A stretch of DNA of 11,993 nt from Planctomycetota bacterium. Lineage in GTDB: Bacteria > Planctomycetota > Phycisphaerae > Sedimentisphaerales > Anaerobacaceae. A program made the translations under genes and the position numbers. The stretch is from positions 15,287-27,279 of the forward strand of contig JAFNGF010000404.1 of NCBI GenBank assembly GCA_017885385.1, given 5' to 3'. The notes beneath the pieces were generated by a model that made no database searches, was not told where the DNA came from, and saw only the letters and a list, made by a program, of their open reading frames with translations. Every line of letters starts with the position of its first letter. Position 1 is the first letter of the stretch. Of this stretch, positions 1 to 6,615 are shown piece by piece.

Positions 1-2
1 TT

Positions 3-902
3 CTTTCTCCCGATAAGGGAATCCAGTACGGTATCCGGGCCTACGGCAGGTTCCTTCAGGAATCCTGCACGGAAGCTCAGAGAAGGCAGATAGTCTATCT
101 AATTGCAGGCCAGTACCACCCCGAGTTCATAAGGGCGGACGGCGGACGCCCGTATCAAGAATTCCAGGACATATTGCACAAGACTCTGGAAGATTCCGGG
201 CTTAGATGGTGTAAAGTCAAGGATTTCGGCGCTACAGATTTCGAGCAATATGATGTGGTCTTTCTTGATGCTTTTCTGGAAGAGACCGCCCTGTTGAATC
301 TTTACGGAGCAACTAATGTGATGGTGCTGCCGTATCTGGATATGCAGCAAATATCGAGCGGCATTCTTGCAGACACACTTGGATCAGGCCGAGCGGCGAT
401 AGCAACGAAGTTTAGATACGCGGTGGAGCTGATCCATTCAAACAAGCCCTGTCCAGGCGGAGTTGTTATTGGCCGACATGCCCGCGGTATTCTGGTGGAT
501 CCCGGCGAGGCGTCAATTGACCAAATCGCCGGGGCGATGGACTATCTTGTCTTCAACGCCGATAAACGTCTGCGGATGGAAAAGCAAGCCCATCAGAGGG
601 GTTACCAGATGAGATGGGATAATAGCGCCTGGGCCCTATTGCAGTACATAGACTTTGTTAGAGAGCAGAAAGAGATAATTACAGGCCGAGGCCCGAGGTT
701 TGCCCGAGAGAAACCGTCGGTTCTTCAGTTGAATAAACACCGTCCCGCTGTCAACCCGCCAAAGGCGGGAGCAACGATTGATTCAAGTCCTGCGGGACAG
801 ACGGCTTTAACCGCCGAGAACGCTGAGATCGCCGAGCAAAAGTTTAGAATTGTAGACGCAGCGCCCTCTGCGAACTCAGCGATAAAAGATGTGTCAAGTT
901 AG
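3..902 (+). CDS. GT-B glycosyltransferase (group 1/GT4-like), 5'-truncated C-terminal part
   Basis: The frame is open from the first bases of the window, so the start lies upstream; 299 residues are visible. The fragment opens with LSPDKGIQYGIRAY, which matches the start of the nucleotide-sugar-binding C-terminal Rossmann domain of GT-B transferases (the usual KG...A segment). Around visible residues 105-136 come VMVLPYLDMQQISSG and LADTLGSGRAAIAT, the donor-binding region in which family members have a P...SG...EA..G.P pattern. GILVDP and an Asp-rich helix follow, then the RW...AW segment typical of the family end. Such enzymes move sugars from nucleotide donors to glycans or lipids at the cytoplasmic face. 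The last 55 or so residues (from about base 740) do not look like the family and are encoded by palindromic and 9-bp-periodic repeats, so the native protein probably ended earlier. The stop overlaps the convergent oxidoreductase gene by 9 bp. Acceptor and donor are unknown. Confidence 0.85.
   Translation, partial: LSPDKGIQYGIRAYGRFLQESCTEAQRRQIVYLIAGQYHPEFIRADGGRPYQEFQDILHKTLEDSGLRWCKVKDFGATDFEQYDVVFLDAFLEETALLNLYGATNVMVLPYLDMQQISSGILADTLGSGRAAIATKFRYAVELIHSNKPCPGGVVIGRHARGILVDPGEASIDQIAGAMDYLVFNADKRLRMEKQAHQRGYQMRWDNSAWALLQYIDFVREQKEIITGRGPRFAREKPSVLQLNKHRPAVNPPKAGATIDSSPAGQTALTAENAEIAEQKFRIVDAAPSANSAIKDVSS
742..798. repeat. nested inverted repeat in the glycosyltransferase tail
   Basis: GTCCCGC at 742-748 pairs with GCGGGAC at 792-798. 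Between them CCCGCC (755-760), a 3-base AAA loop and GGCGGG (764-769) form a perfect hairpin. It lies in the part of the glycosyltransferase frame that has no family resemblance. It resembles, but is not the same as, the double-hairpin element found elsewhere in the window. Confidence 0.5.
809..881. repeat. 9-bp-periodic repeat with inverted partner
   Basis: GCCGAGAAC, GCTGAGATC and GCCGAGCAA are three successive 9-base units (814-840). A partial inverted copy lies at 866-881: CGCTGAGATCGC (821-832) matches GCGAACTCAGCG (870-881) in reverse complement at 11 of 12 positions. Related GCNGAGANC runs are familiar interspersed repeats in planctomycete and other environmental genomes; this is my recollection and was not searched. 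The array is translated as the last part of the upstream glycosyltransferase. Confidence 0.55.
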
Positions 903-1934
903 CCTGACGAGTTTTTGGTCCTCTGCGGCTTTGTATATCGCCAGTATCAGTTGGACCGCCTTGCGGGCCTCGGTTCCGCTCAGGCAGAAATCGCCGCCCG
1001 TTTCCAGCGCATCTATAAAGGCCTTGAAGTTCCGGGTATGATTTTCGTGCAGAATGGCTGCTGGGTCAGCTACGCCGCCTAAGCCTTTCACTTTGCCGAA
1101 CTTTCTGCGAATTTCTTCGTCCTGCGGTTTTTCATCGGCGAACTGCCAGAGCGTCAAACTGTCTTCCAGGTAAATGACCGTGCCCTTTGTGCCGGTAATT
1201 TCAAAGCGCTTGAACTGGCCGGGATACGAAGAAGTCGTGCCGTAGATAATGCCCAGAGCACCGTCAGCAAAATGCAAAGCCGCAACCGCAGTGTCCTCCG
1301 CCTCGATTTGTGGATGCCCCAGTGTCGCGACAAAAGCCTGCACCGATTCAACGGGCGGCATCAGGTCGCACAGCATATCCACCATGTGGATGGATTGGTT
1401 CATCAGCGCCCCGCCGCCGTCTAATTTCCACGTGCCGTGCCAGGAGTCTTTGTAGTACTCGTCGCTGCGCCACCAGGGAACGTATGCCCCGGCGTAAGTT
1501 ATTACGCCGAATCGTCCCGACTTTATGGCTTCTCTAAGAGCCGTCTGAGCATCGGCGAACCGATTTTGGAAAACTCCGCCCAAGAGTGTCCCTGCCTTTT
1601 TGTGGGCATCAATCATGGCGTCAATTCGCTCAAGCGTAATCTCCAGCGGTTTTTCACATATTACGTGTTTGCCCGCCTTTGCAGCGGCAATAGCAGGCTC
1701 CATGTGTGCTCCGCTCGGCGTAGCGATGGTGACGATGTCGATTTCTTTGCTTTTCAGCATCTCCTGCCAGCCTGCGAAGGGCTTACAGCGGTATTTATCC
1801 GCCAATTTTTGGGCGCGAGTTGCAATTGTGTCGCAACATGCGAGCAATTTTGCGTTGTGGATATCGGCGATTGCCCTTGCGTGAAAATCTGCTATCAGCC
1901 CGGCGCCGACTATCCCGAAGTTCCACATCTTCAT
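894..1934 (-). CDS. Gfo/Idh/MocA family oxidoreductase (cytoplasmic)
   Basis: Predicted NAD(P)-dependent sugar or polyol dehydrogenase of 346 residues, a normal length for the family. The N-terminal Rossmann fold begins at once with GIVGAGLIA (residues 7-15). ATPSGAHMEP (71-80) and HVICEKPLE (90-98), carrying the signature EKP lysine K95, follow. The C-terminal alpha/beta domain has DGGGALMNQSIHMVD (172-186) with the usual catalytic-site histidine at H183. I chose the ATG at 1934 because the Rossmann fold starts right after it and an AAGGGAAC ribosome site precedes it. The frame stays open to an ATG at 2057, but those extra 41 residues are encoded by a palindromic repeat. It is last in the minus-strand unit that starts at 4393. 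There is no signal peptide, so it should be cytoplasmic. The substrate cannot be told from the sequence. Confidence 0.93.
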   Translation of the reverse strand: MKMWNFGIVGAGLIADFHARAIADIHNAKLLACCDTIATRAQKLADKYRCKPFAGWQEMLKSKEIDIVTIATPSGAHMEPAIAAAKAGKHVICEKPLEITLERIDAMIDAHKKAGTLLGGVFQNRFADAQTALREAIKSGRFGVITYAGAYVPWWRSDEYYKDSWHGTWKLDGGGALMNQSIHMVDMLCDLMPPVESVQAFVATLGHPQIEAEDTAVAALHFADGALGIIYGTTSSYPGQFKRFEITGTKGTVIYLEDSLTLWQFADEKPQDEEIRRKFGKVKGLGGVADPAAILHENHTRNFKAFIDALETGGDFCLSGTEARKAVQLILAIYKAAEDQKLVRLT

Positions 1935-1981
1935 ATTTTGTTCCCTTCTGTCTTCTTGCCGCCCACCGCACTGAGCGGCAG

Positions 1982-2047
1982 GACCCCGCCTGAAAGGCGG
2001 GGCTAAATAAAGTATCAAATATTTAGTCCCACGTTTCACGTGGGGTC
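1982..2047. repeat. double-hairpin palindromic element, copy A
   Basis: Ends are GACCCC (1982-1987) and GGGGTC (2042-2047). The left hairpin is CCCCGCC (1984-1990), loop TGAAA, GGCGGGG (1996-2002). The right hairpin is CCCACGT (2028-2034), loop TTC, ACGTGGG (2038-2044). The two are joined by CTAAATA (2003-2009) and TATTTAG (2020-2026), which are reverse complements of each other. Same architecture as the copy at 3799-3853. It sits between two genes of the minus-strand unit. The form resembles REP/RAYT-type palindromes, an inference only. Confidence 0.85.
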
Positions 2048-2056
2048 TGGATAACA

Positions 2057-2890
2057 TTACTCACATGGCAGGCCGACTTCTTCTGCAAGCTCTCTGACAG
2101 CATCGATGGCCCGGCTGAAAAGTTCCGGACCGGTAGAGCCGCCAAATTGGCCGCCGGCTTCAAGATGCGGCTCCATCGTAAGACAACCATCGTAATTGAT
2201 GGCCGCCAGTTCGGCGAGCAGCTCTTTTATTTGGCCGTCGCCCTCGCCCGGGATACTGCCCACGCCTGCGCCGAGCTTCCAGTCCTTTATGTGGATGTGG
2301 ACGACATAGGGTTTCATCAAAGGCCAGCAGCGTTTGACATTATCGGTGATTTTCTGTCCCCATACGAAGTTGCCCGGGTCGTATACCAGCCGAAGCTTAG
2401 GCGAATTGACGGTCTTGACCAAATCCACACATTTCTCTGCGGTGTCCCCGTAAATCTGGGTTTCGTTCTCGTGGACCATTGTAACATCAGCATCTTTTAC
2501 AATCTCGACCTTTGCGAGCATTCGCTCGATGACCTGCTCGCGGCAGTCGTGGATGTCTTTGCCTGGCGGGGCATAATAGCTGAACATTCTGATGTATGGC
2601 GTTTCAAAGAGCTGGGCCAGTTCGACCGCGTGCTTGAATTTGTCTAACTGGGGCCCAAAAGGCTCGTCCAGCCTTACCTTGCCTATCGGTGAGCCGATGG
2701 CGCTTACCTTTAGATTGTGGTCTTGTATCATTTTCTTTGCATCGCCAAGCTCACGTTTTTTCAGGTCCATAATGTTCTTTTTGTTGATAAATCGCGGCTC
2801 AATGTAGCCCACATGCCGGCCGGCAAGATATTTAACCTGCCCCAGAAAGTCGTCTGTCGCTTCATCCGCAAATGCGCTTAATTTGGCCAT
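2057..2890 (-). CDS. sugar phosphate isomerase/epimerase-like TIM barrel (xylose isomerase-like / AP endonuclease 2 fold)
   Basis: About 277 residues, family-typical. Members isomerise, epimerise or, in some recently described pathways, eliminate from keto-sugars, using a divalent metal. Metal-ligand motifs are all visible, numbered from the upstream ATG at 2896: HENE (142-145), YDPGNF with D173, HIHIKD (200-205) and MEPHL with E242. KLSAFADEA at the N-terminus is typical for the family. Two ATGs are possible: 2896, only 3 bases from the AAAAGGAG site, and 2890, 9 bases from it. I prefer 2890 on spacing. No signal peptide, so cytoplasmic. It lies 27 bp or more downstream of the enolase-superfamily gene and upstream of a Gfo/Idh/MocA gene, so co-transcription is likely. 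Its stop overlaps an ATG (TAATG) that opens a repeat-encoded extension of the next gene. Substrate unknown. Confidence 0.9.
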   Translation of the reverse strand: MAKLSAFADEATDDFLGQVKYLAGRHVGYIEPRFINKKNIMDLKKRELGDAKKMIQDHNLKVSAIGSPIGKVRLDEPFGPQLDKFKHAVELAQLFETPYIRMFSYYAPPGKDIHDCREQVIERMLAKVEIVKDADVTMVHENETQIYGDTAEKCVDLVKTVNSPKLRLVYDPGNFVWGQKITDNVKRCWPLMKPYVVHIHIKDWKLGAGVGSIPGEGDGQIKELLAELAAINYDGCLTMEPHLEAGGQFGGSTGPELFSRAIDAVRELAEEVGLPCE

Positions 2891-2923
2891 TTTCATTTGC
2901 TCCTTTTACAAGACAAAAACACT

Positions 2924-4393
2924 CTATTTTTCAAAACTTGCCGCTATTTCGGGCAAATCCCTTTTAATTTCATTGACTCTGTAACCGAATCCTGGGCCGC
3001 GCAATGTCGATAGGTCAACTTGGCCATTTCGTCTTCTGTACAGCCCGGGGTGCACCGCCTCTTCAGGCGCCGATGCCGCAGGATAAAACTGCATTGCGTT
3101 GGTCTCGACGCCCATTATCGTTCCTGCGTGCGCCGCCAAAAGGACGTGCGGAATTTGAGCCAGCATCGGATTAGTCAAGTCCTGCACCATCAGCGTCATT
3201 CCGTGAGCCTTGGCCCAGCATAGGCTCAATATCGCTCCGGTTTGGGTCTTACAGGTCTTTAGTGCGACGCCTGTCCAGCCCAAATGTCGGCCAAGCCTGA
3301 TTAGCTTCCAATCGTGGGCGCTTTCATCCATAAATAGGGGCTTGCGGGCGGAAACACTGTGAACGTCAATCTGATTTTCCTGAAGCTCGTACGGAAATGG
3401 TTGTTCCACATAGAGAATCATCTGATAAATGCGCGGATGTTCCAGCATCAACCTATCCAGAATATCATTTACGTAGTCGGGATTGGTAACCGTGCAGTTA
3501 AAATCGCTGGTCAGCCAAAGCACGTCATTCTCGAGTGCGATTTTGCCGACCCGCACCAGTCTATCTATGTCCCAGGAGGAATCATCGCCGCGAAGTTTCA
3601 CTTTCAGGCATTTAAGCCCGTCTTGCTTAATCCAGTCCGGTAAAAGTACCGGATAACCATCATCCGGTTCTGTGCCCGTCAGCTCGGATTCGTCAAGCAA
3701 ATCCTTGCCGCCCACCAGATGCCAGGCCGGCATCTTTACGGCCGGCGGAAACTTCAGGAAATCAGCAGGGTATTTGCCCGCAAACGAGGTGCAACTTGAA
3801 CCCCGTGTGAAACACGGGGCTAAATATTTAGCCCCGCAATTTATTGCGGGGTTGTATTTGCTTGGTTCGAGAAAATTGGATAGGTCTTTATTCATAAATT
3901 TGGCGTTGTAGGTTGAGTACACATCTAGGCCCAGAAGGTTACCGTACGCATCGTGCAGGGCAATATCGAACGCCGAGCTGCAGACCAACGCTGCCAGCCA
4001 GGGCATTGGCTCTCGTCTCTTGTCTCTCGTCGCTCGTCTCTCGTTGAATTGCTGCCAAAGCTCAGCCAGAATTGACTCAGTAAAAGCATTTCCCAATTCA
4101 ATGGGATGACCTTGCTGATTGAATCGGGCCCAGGCCTCAGCCAAGCTCCGGCAGAAAAGCTGCATCGCCTCGTGTCTTTCTTGATATGTCAGTTTACTCG
4201 GCCAGGCCCACTGGACGCTTAGCGGCGTTTCGCCCCAGCCTTGTGCTTTTCGTGCCTGTCTATCGGCCACCGTCATACAGACGCGCGCACACGTGACAGA
4301 AGTTAACGTCTCAGGCCCGAACTTGAGCGGAATCCTGGTCTCTACCGGAATGAAGTACAAATCAACGGATACAGGGCTGATATCGGTTTTCAT
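2924..4393 (-). CDS. enolase-superfamily enzyme (mandelate racemase/muconate lactonizing type) with repeat-derived insertions
   Basis: 489 residues, longer than the usual 370-450 of the superfamily. Family chemistry is removal of a proton alpha to a carboxylate, leading to epimerisation, dehydration or cycloisomerisation of an acid sugar or similar substrate. The barrel shows the KxK motif KVKLRG (K264, K266), metal ligands in SDFN (D297), YVEQP (E330) and MDES (D357), and a lysine in ALKTCKTQTG (K379). K at both sides of the active site is the muconate-lactonizing/dipeptide-epimerase arrangement rather than the mandelate-racemase His-Asp dyad. Two stretches look foreign: residues about 117-128 (Arg-rich, from a heptamer tandem repeat) and about 176-203 (from a double-hairpin element) between NFL and FAGKYPADF. 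All catalytic residues are intact. First gene of the minus-strand unit; only a weak GGAA ribosome site precedes the ATG at 4393. Exact substrate unknown. Confidence 0.9.
   Translation of the reverse strand: MKTDISPVSVDLYFIPVETRIPLKFGPETLTSVTCARVCMTVADRQARKAQGWGETPLSVQWAWPSKLTYQERHEAMQLFCRSLAEAWARFNQQGHPIELGNAFTESILAELWQQFNERRATRDKRREPMPWLAALVCSSAFDIALHDAYGNLLGLDVYSTYNAKFMNKDLSNFLEPSKYNPAINCGAKYLAPCFTRGSSCTSFAGKYPADFLKFPPAVKMPAWHLVGGKDLLDESELTGTEPDDGYPVLLPDWIKQDGLKCLKVKLRGDDSSWDIDRLVRVGKIALENDVLWLTSDFNCTVTNPDYVNDILDRLMLEHPRIYQMILYVEQPFPYELQENQIDVHSVSARKPLFMDESAHDWKLIRLGRHLGWTGVALKTCKTQTGAILSLCWAKAHGMTLMVQDLTNPMLAQIPHVLLAAHAGTIMGVETNAMQFYPAASAPEEAVHPGLYRRRNGQVDLSTLRGPGFGYRVNEIKRDLPEIAASFEK
3799..3853. 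repeat. double-hairpin palindromic element, copy B, inside a coding sequence
   Basis: Ends AACCCC and GGGGTT. Hairpin one: CCCCGTGT (3801-3808), loop GAA, ACACGGGG (3812-3819). Hairpin two: CCCCGCAA (3832-3839), loop TTTA, TTGCGGGG (3844-3851). The linker CTAAATATTTAG (3820-3831) is a perfect palindrome. Weaker GCAA (3791-3794) and TTGC (3858-3861) flank the core as a possible outer inverted repeat. On the minus strand it is read without a stop and in frame through the enolase-superfamily gene; the apparently extra protein segment corresponds to about 3785-3868 (84 bp, 28 codons). Confidence 0.9.
4011..4045. repeat. heptanucleotide tandem repeat (TCTCGTC)5 inside a coding sequence
   Basis: Five 7-base units in a row: TCTCGTC, TCTTGTC, TCTCGTC, GCTCGTC, TCTCGTT. 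On the coding (minus) strand this gives an Arg-rich stretch, NERRATRDKRRE, at residues 117-128 of the enolase-superfamily protein, between two helical segments. Similar GACGAGA runs occur as interspersed repeats in environmental genomes; I recall this but could not check it. Confidence 0.75.
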
Positions 4394-4422
4394 ATTCCAA
4401 AAACTGTAAACTCAAAATTTGG

Positions 4423-4450
4423 TTGCGTTGTTAGCCTATGTCTCTATAAT
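4423..4450 (+). promoter_or_regulatory. sigma70-like promoter for the plus-strand unit
   Basis: TTGCGT (4423-4428) as -35 and a consensus TATAAT (4445-4450) as -10, with a 16-base spacer. Transcription would start near 4457, giving a leader of about 40 bases before the ATG at 4500. It lies in the 106-bp divergent gap; no equally good minus-strand promoter for the gene at 4393 was found. Confidence 0.5.
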
Positions 4451-4470
4451 TTTAAGATGTTTTTCTTTAA

Positions 4471-4492
4471 TTGAAAACTGAAAACTGAAAGG
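4471..4492 (+). repeat. TTGAAAA-type 7-bp periodic repeat next to a ribosome binding site
   Basis: TTGAAAAC, TGAAAAC and TGAAAGG follow one another and run straight into the GGAG ribosome site at 4491-4494. Related runs occur at 9401-9416 and 11227-11242. Confidence 0.45.
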
Positions 4493-4499
4493 AGCAGGT

Positions 4500-5675
4500 A
4501 TGAAAATCAATCGAAAATTAAAGATGGGGATGGTTGGTGGAGGCCCCGGGGCGTTCATAGGCGAGGTGCATCGTAAAGCCTCTCGTATGGACGGCCAAAT
4601 CGAGCTGGTAGCAGGCGCGTTTGATATCGACCCTGAAAAATCCAAGCAGATGGGCAAGCAGCTTTATCTTGACCCCAAGCGAACATACGGCACTTACAAA
4701 GAGATGATAGACGCAGAACTAAGCCTGCCTGAGGGCGAAAGAATCGATTTCGTTTCGGTTACTACGCCGAATAACTGGCATTTTCCGATCGCCCGCGATT
4801 TCCTCAAAGCCGGCTTTAACGTGATGTGTGAGAAGCCGATGACCTTCAACGTAAAAGAGGCCAAAGACCTGCAAAAGCTGGTCAAAAAAACCGGCAAGGT
4901 CTTTGGGCTGATGCACAATTACACGGGCTACCCGATGGTCAAGCTGGCACGGGATTTAGCCAGAGCAGGTGATCTTGGCGAAATCCGCAAAATCGTAGTG
5001 CAGTACCCGCAAGGCTGGCTGGCCACCGCACTGGAGAAAACCGGCCACATGCAGGCTTCGTGGCGAACCGATCCCAAGCAAAGCGGCGGCGCCGGCTGTA
5101 TGGGTGACATCGGCACACACGCCGAAAACCTCTCGGAATACATTACCGGCCTTAAGATCACTCAACTTTGCGCGGATCTGACGATTTTCGTCAAGGGCCG
5201 GCGTTTGGACGACGACGGCAACTGTCTGCTGCGCTTCAATAATGGGGCCAGAGGGATACTCCACGCCAGTCAGATTTCCATCGGCGAAGAAAATAACCTG
5301 GCCATCTGGGTTTATGGCGAAAAGAAGAGCCTGGAGTGGCATCAGGAGCATCCCAATTACTTGTACGTAAAGGAGCCGGATGGCCCCGTTCAGGTTTGGC
5401 GGCGCGGAAATGGTTACGTGGCGGCTAAAAGCCCAGCGGCCGGGCGTGCCACCCGCCTGCCGTCTGGCCATCCCGAAGCTTTCTTTGAGGCCTTTGCCAA
5501 TATTTACTGCAACTTTGCCGATACCGTCCGTGCTCACATAGCGGGCGAAACGCCTGATGAGCTGGCGTTAGACTTCCCGAAGGTTGAGGATGGTTTGCGC
5601 GGCATGCTGTTTATCGACACGGTTCTTGCCAGCGCAAAAAGCAAGCAGAAATGGACGCCCTTTAAGAAGGGTTGA
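4500..5675 (+). CDS. Gfo/Idh/MocA family oxidoreductase (cytoplasmic)
   Basis: 391 residues, expected length for this larger subgroup. The Rossmann fold shows GMVGGGPGAFIGEVH (10-24), VTTPNNWHF (87-95) and NVMCEKPMTF (107-116) with the EKP lysine K112. The substrate domain has GGAGCMGDIGTHAEN (196-210) with H207 as the likely catalytic-site histidine. Predicted role: NAD(P)-linked oxidation or reduction of a sugar or inositol-like hydroxyl in the cytoplasm, since no leader is present. An AAAGGAG ribosome site sits 6 bases before the ATG. It is the first gene of a three-gene unit, 24 bp before the next start. It differs clearly from the oxidoreductases at 894-1934 and 6616-7920, so the three are separate subfamilies and not recent duplicates. 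Precise substrate unknown. Confidence 0.93.
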   Translation: MKINRKLKMGMVGGGPGAFIGEVHRKASRMDGQIELVAGAFDIDPEKSKQMGKQLYLDPKRTYGTYKEMIDAELSLPEGERIDFVSVTTPNNWHFPIARDFLKAGFNVMCEKPMTFNVKEAKDLQKLVKKTGKVFGLMHNYTGYPMVKLARDLARAGDLGEIRKIVVQYPQGWLATALEKTGHMQASWRTDPKQSGGAGCMGDIGTHAENLSEYITGLKITQLCADLTIFVKGRRLDDDGNCLLRFNNGARGILHASQISIGEENNLAIWVYGEKKSLEWHQEHPNYLYVKEPDGPVQVWRRGNGYVAAKSPAAGRATRLPSGHPEAFFEAFANIYCNFADTVRAHIAGETPDELALDFPKVEDGLRGMLFIDTVLASAKSKQKWTPFKKG

Positions 5676-5699
5676 AAAACTGAAATTAGGAGTACCAAG

Positions 5700-6596
5700 A
5701 TGGATAGACGCAGCTTGATTAAATCCGTAGTAGGTATGGGAGTCATTGCGGGCACATATAGAGTGGGCACATCTGCTCCGGCCAAGGAACCCGCCGCCGA
5801 GCGTAGGCAGGCAGCCCTGAGACTTGGCAGCCAGGATGGTCGCATACCAGGTAAGAGCCTGGAGGAAAAAGTCGCCAAGCTCGATAAATGGGGTGGCGTG
5901 GGTCTTGAAGTGGGGGGCGGAGGCTTGCCCGGTCGCGTAAAAAGTATTAAGACCGCAATCAAGGGTACGAACGTTAAGGTCATCGCTATCTGCGCCGGCT
6001 ACAGTGGCGCTCCCATCTCCCACGACCCCAACGAACGGGAAAAGGCGGTAAGAACCATTAAAGAGATTCTGGCGGCAGCGGGGGAGCTGGAGTCAACGGG
6101 CTTGATAGTTGTGCCGGCGTTTAATAATCAGACAACGCTCAGCAACAAGGAAGGACGCAAGATTCTGGTGGATATGCTGCCGGACCTCGGCGAGCACGCG
6201 GTAAAATGCGGCACACGGATTCTTTTGGAGCCGCTCAATCGGGGCGAAGCCTTCTTCTTGCGCCTGTTGGCGGATGCAGCAGCGATATGTCGTGACGTGA
6301 ATCATCCCGGCGTTTGTGTGATGGGCGATTTCTATCACATGAATATCGAAGAAACGAGTGATTGTGGAGCGTTTTTGTCGGCCGGTAAATATCTGCATCA
6401 TGTGCATCTTGCCAGCGCAAAACGAAATCTCCCAGGTCAGGACGACCGGTCATTTGTGGACGGTTTTCGCGGTCTAAAAATGATCGGCTATCAGGATTAT
6501 TGCAGCCTGGAGTGCGGCTGCAAGGGCGACCCGGAGATCGAGATACCCAAGTCCTTCCGCTTTTTGGAAAAGCAGTGGGAGCAAGCAACCATTTAA
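5700..6596 (+). CDS. exported sugar phosphate isomerase/epimerase-like TIM barrel with Tat-like leader
   Basis: 298 residues. The N-terminus MDRRSLIKSVVGMGVIAG has twin arginines followed by SLIK and a short hydrophobic stretch, a Tat-like but not perfect signal (consensus S/T-RR-x-F-L-K); a mature start near residue 26-30 is likely. The barrel carries the four metal-ligand positions of the xylose-isomerase-like family: LLEPLNR (E177), MGDFYHM (D210), HHVHLA (H236) and LECG (E271). Predicted action is metal-dependent isomerisation, epimerisation or beta-elimination on a sugar derivative outside the cytoplasm. An AGGAG site lies 7 bases before the ATG. It stands between a cytoplasmic and a Tat-exported Gfo/Idh/MocA gene, with gaps of 24 and 19 bp, so the three should be co-transcribed. 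Compared with the isomerase at 2057-2890 it is a distinct subfamily. Confidence 0.88.
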   Translation: MDRRSLIKSVVGMGVIAGTYRVGTSAPAKEPAAERRQAALRLGSQDGRIPGKSLEEKVAKLDKWGGVGLEVGGGGLPGRVKSIKTAIKGTNVKVIAICAGYSGAPISHDPNEREKAVRTIKEILAAAGELESTGLIVVPAFNNQTTLSNKEGRKILVDMLPDLGEHAVKCGTRILLEPLNRGEAFFLRLLADAAAICRDVNHPGVCVMGDFYHMNIEETSDCGAFLSAGKYLHHVHLASAKRNLPGQDDRSFVDGFRGLKMIGYQDYCSLECGCKGDPEIEIPKSFRFLEKQWEQATI

Positions 6597-6615
6597 CCGT
6601 GGAAAGGAGCTATTC

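Noticed and set aside
742..798. Intrinsic terminator after the glycosyltransferase
   Set aside because: The hairpin lies inside the open frame and has no T tract.
1437..2006. Plus-strand open frame of 189 codons opposite the oxidoreductase at 894-1934
   Set aside because: Cys/Arg/Pro-rich, no family features, wholly antisense to a well supported gene and runs into a repeat.
2147..2647. Plus-strand open frame antisense to the isomerase-like gene
   Set aside because: Antisense to a protein with complete metal-ligand motifs; no start signal.
4011..4045. CRISPR array
   Set aside because: Units are only 7 bases with no spacers; a simple tandem repeat.
4956..5537. Minus-strand open frame antisense to the 4500-5675 oxidoreductase
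   Set aside because: Shadow frame without motif or start signal; the plus-strand gene has all family signatures.
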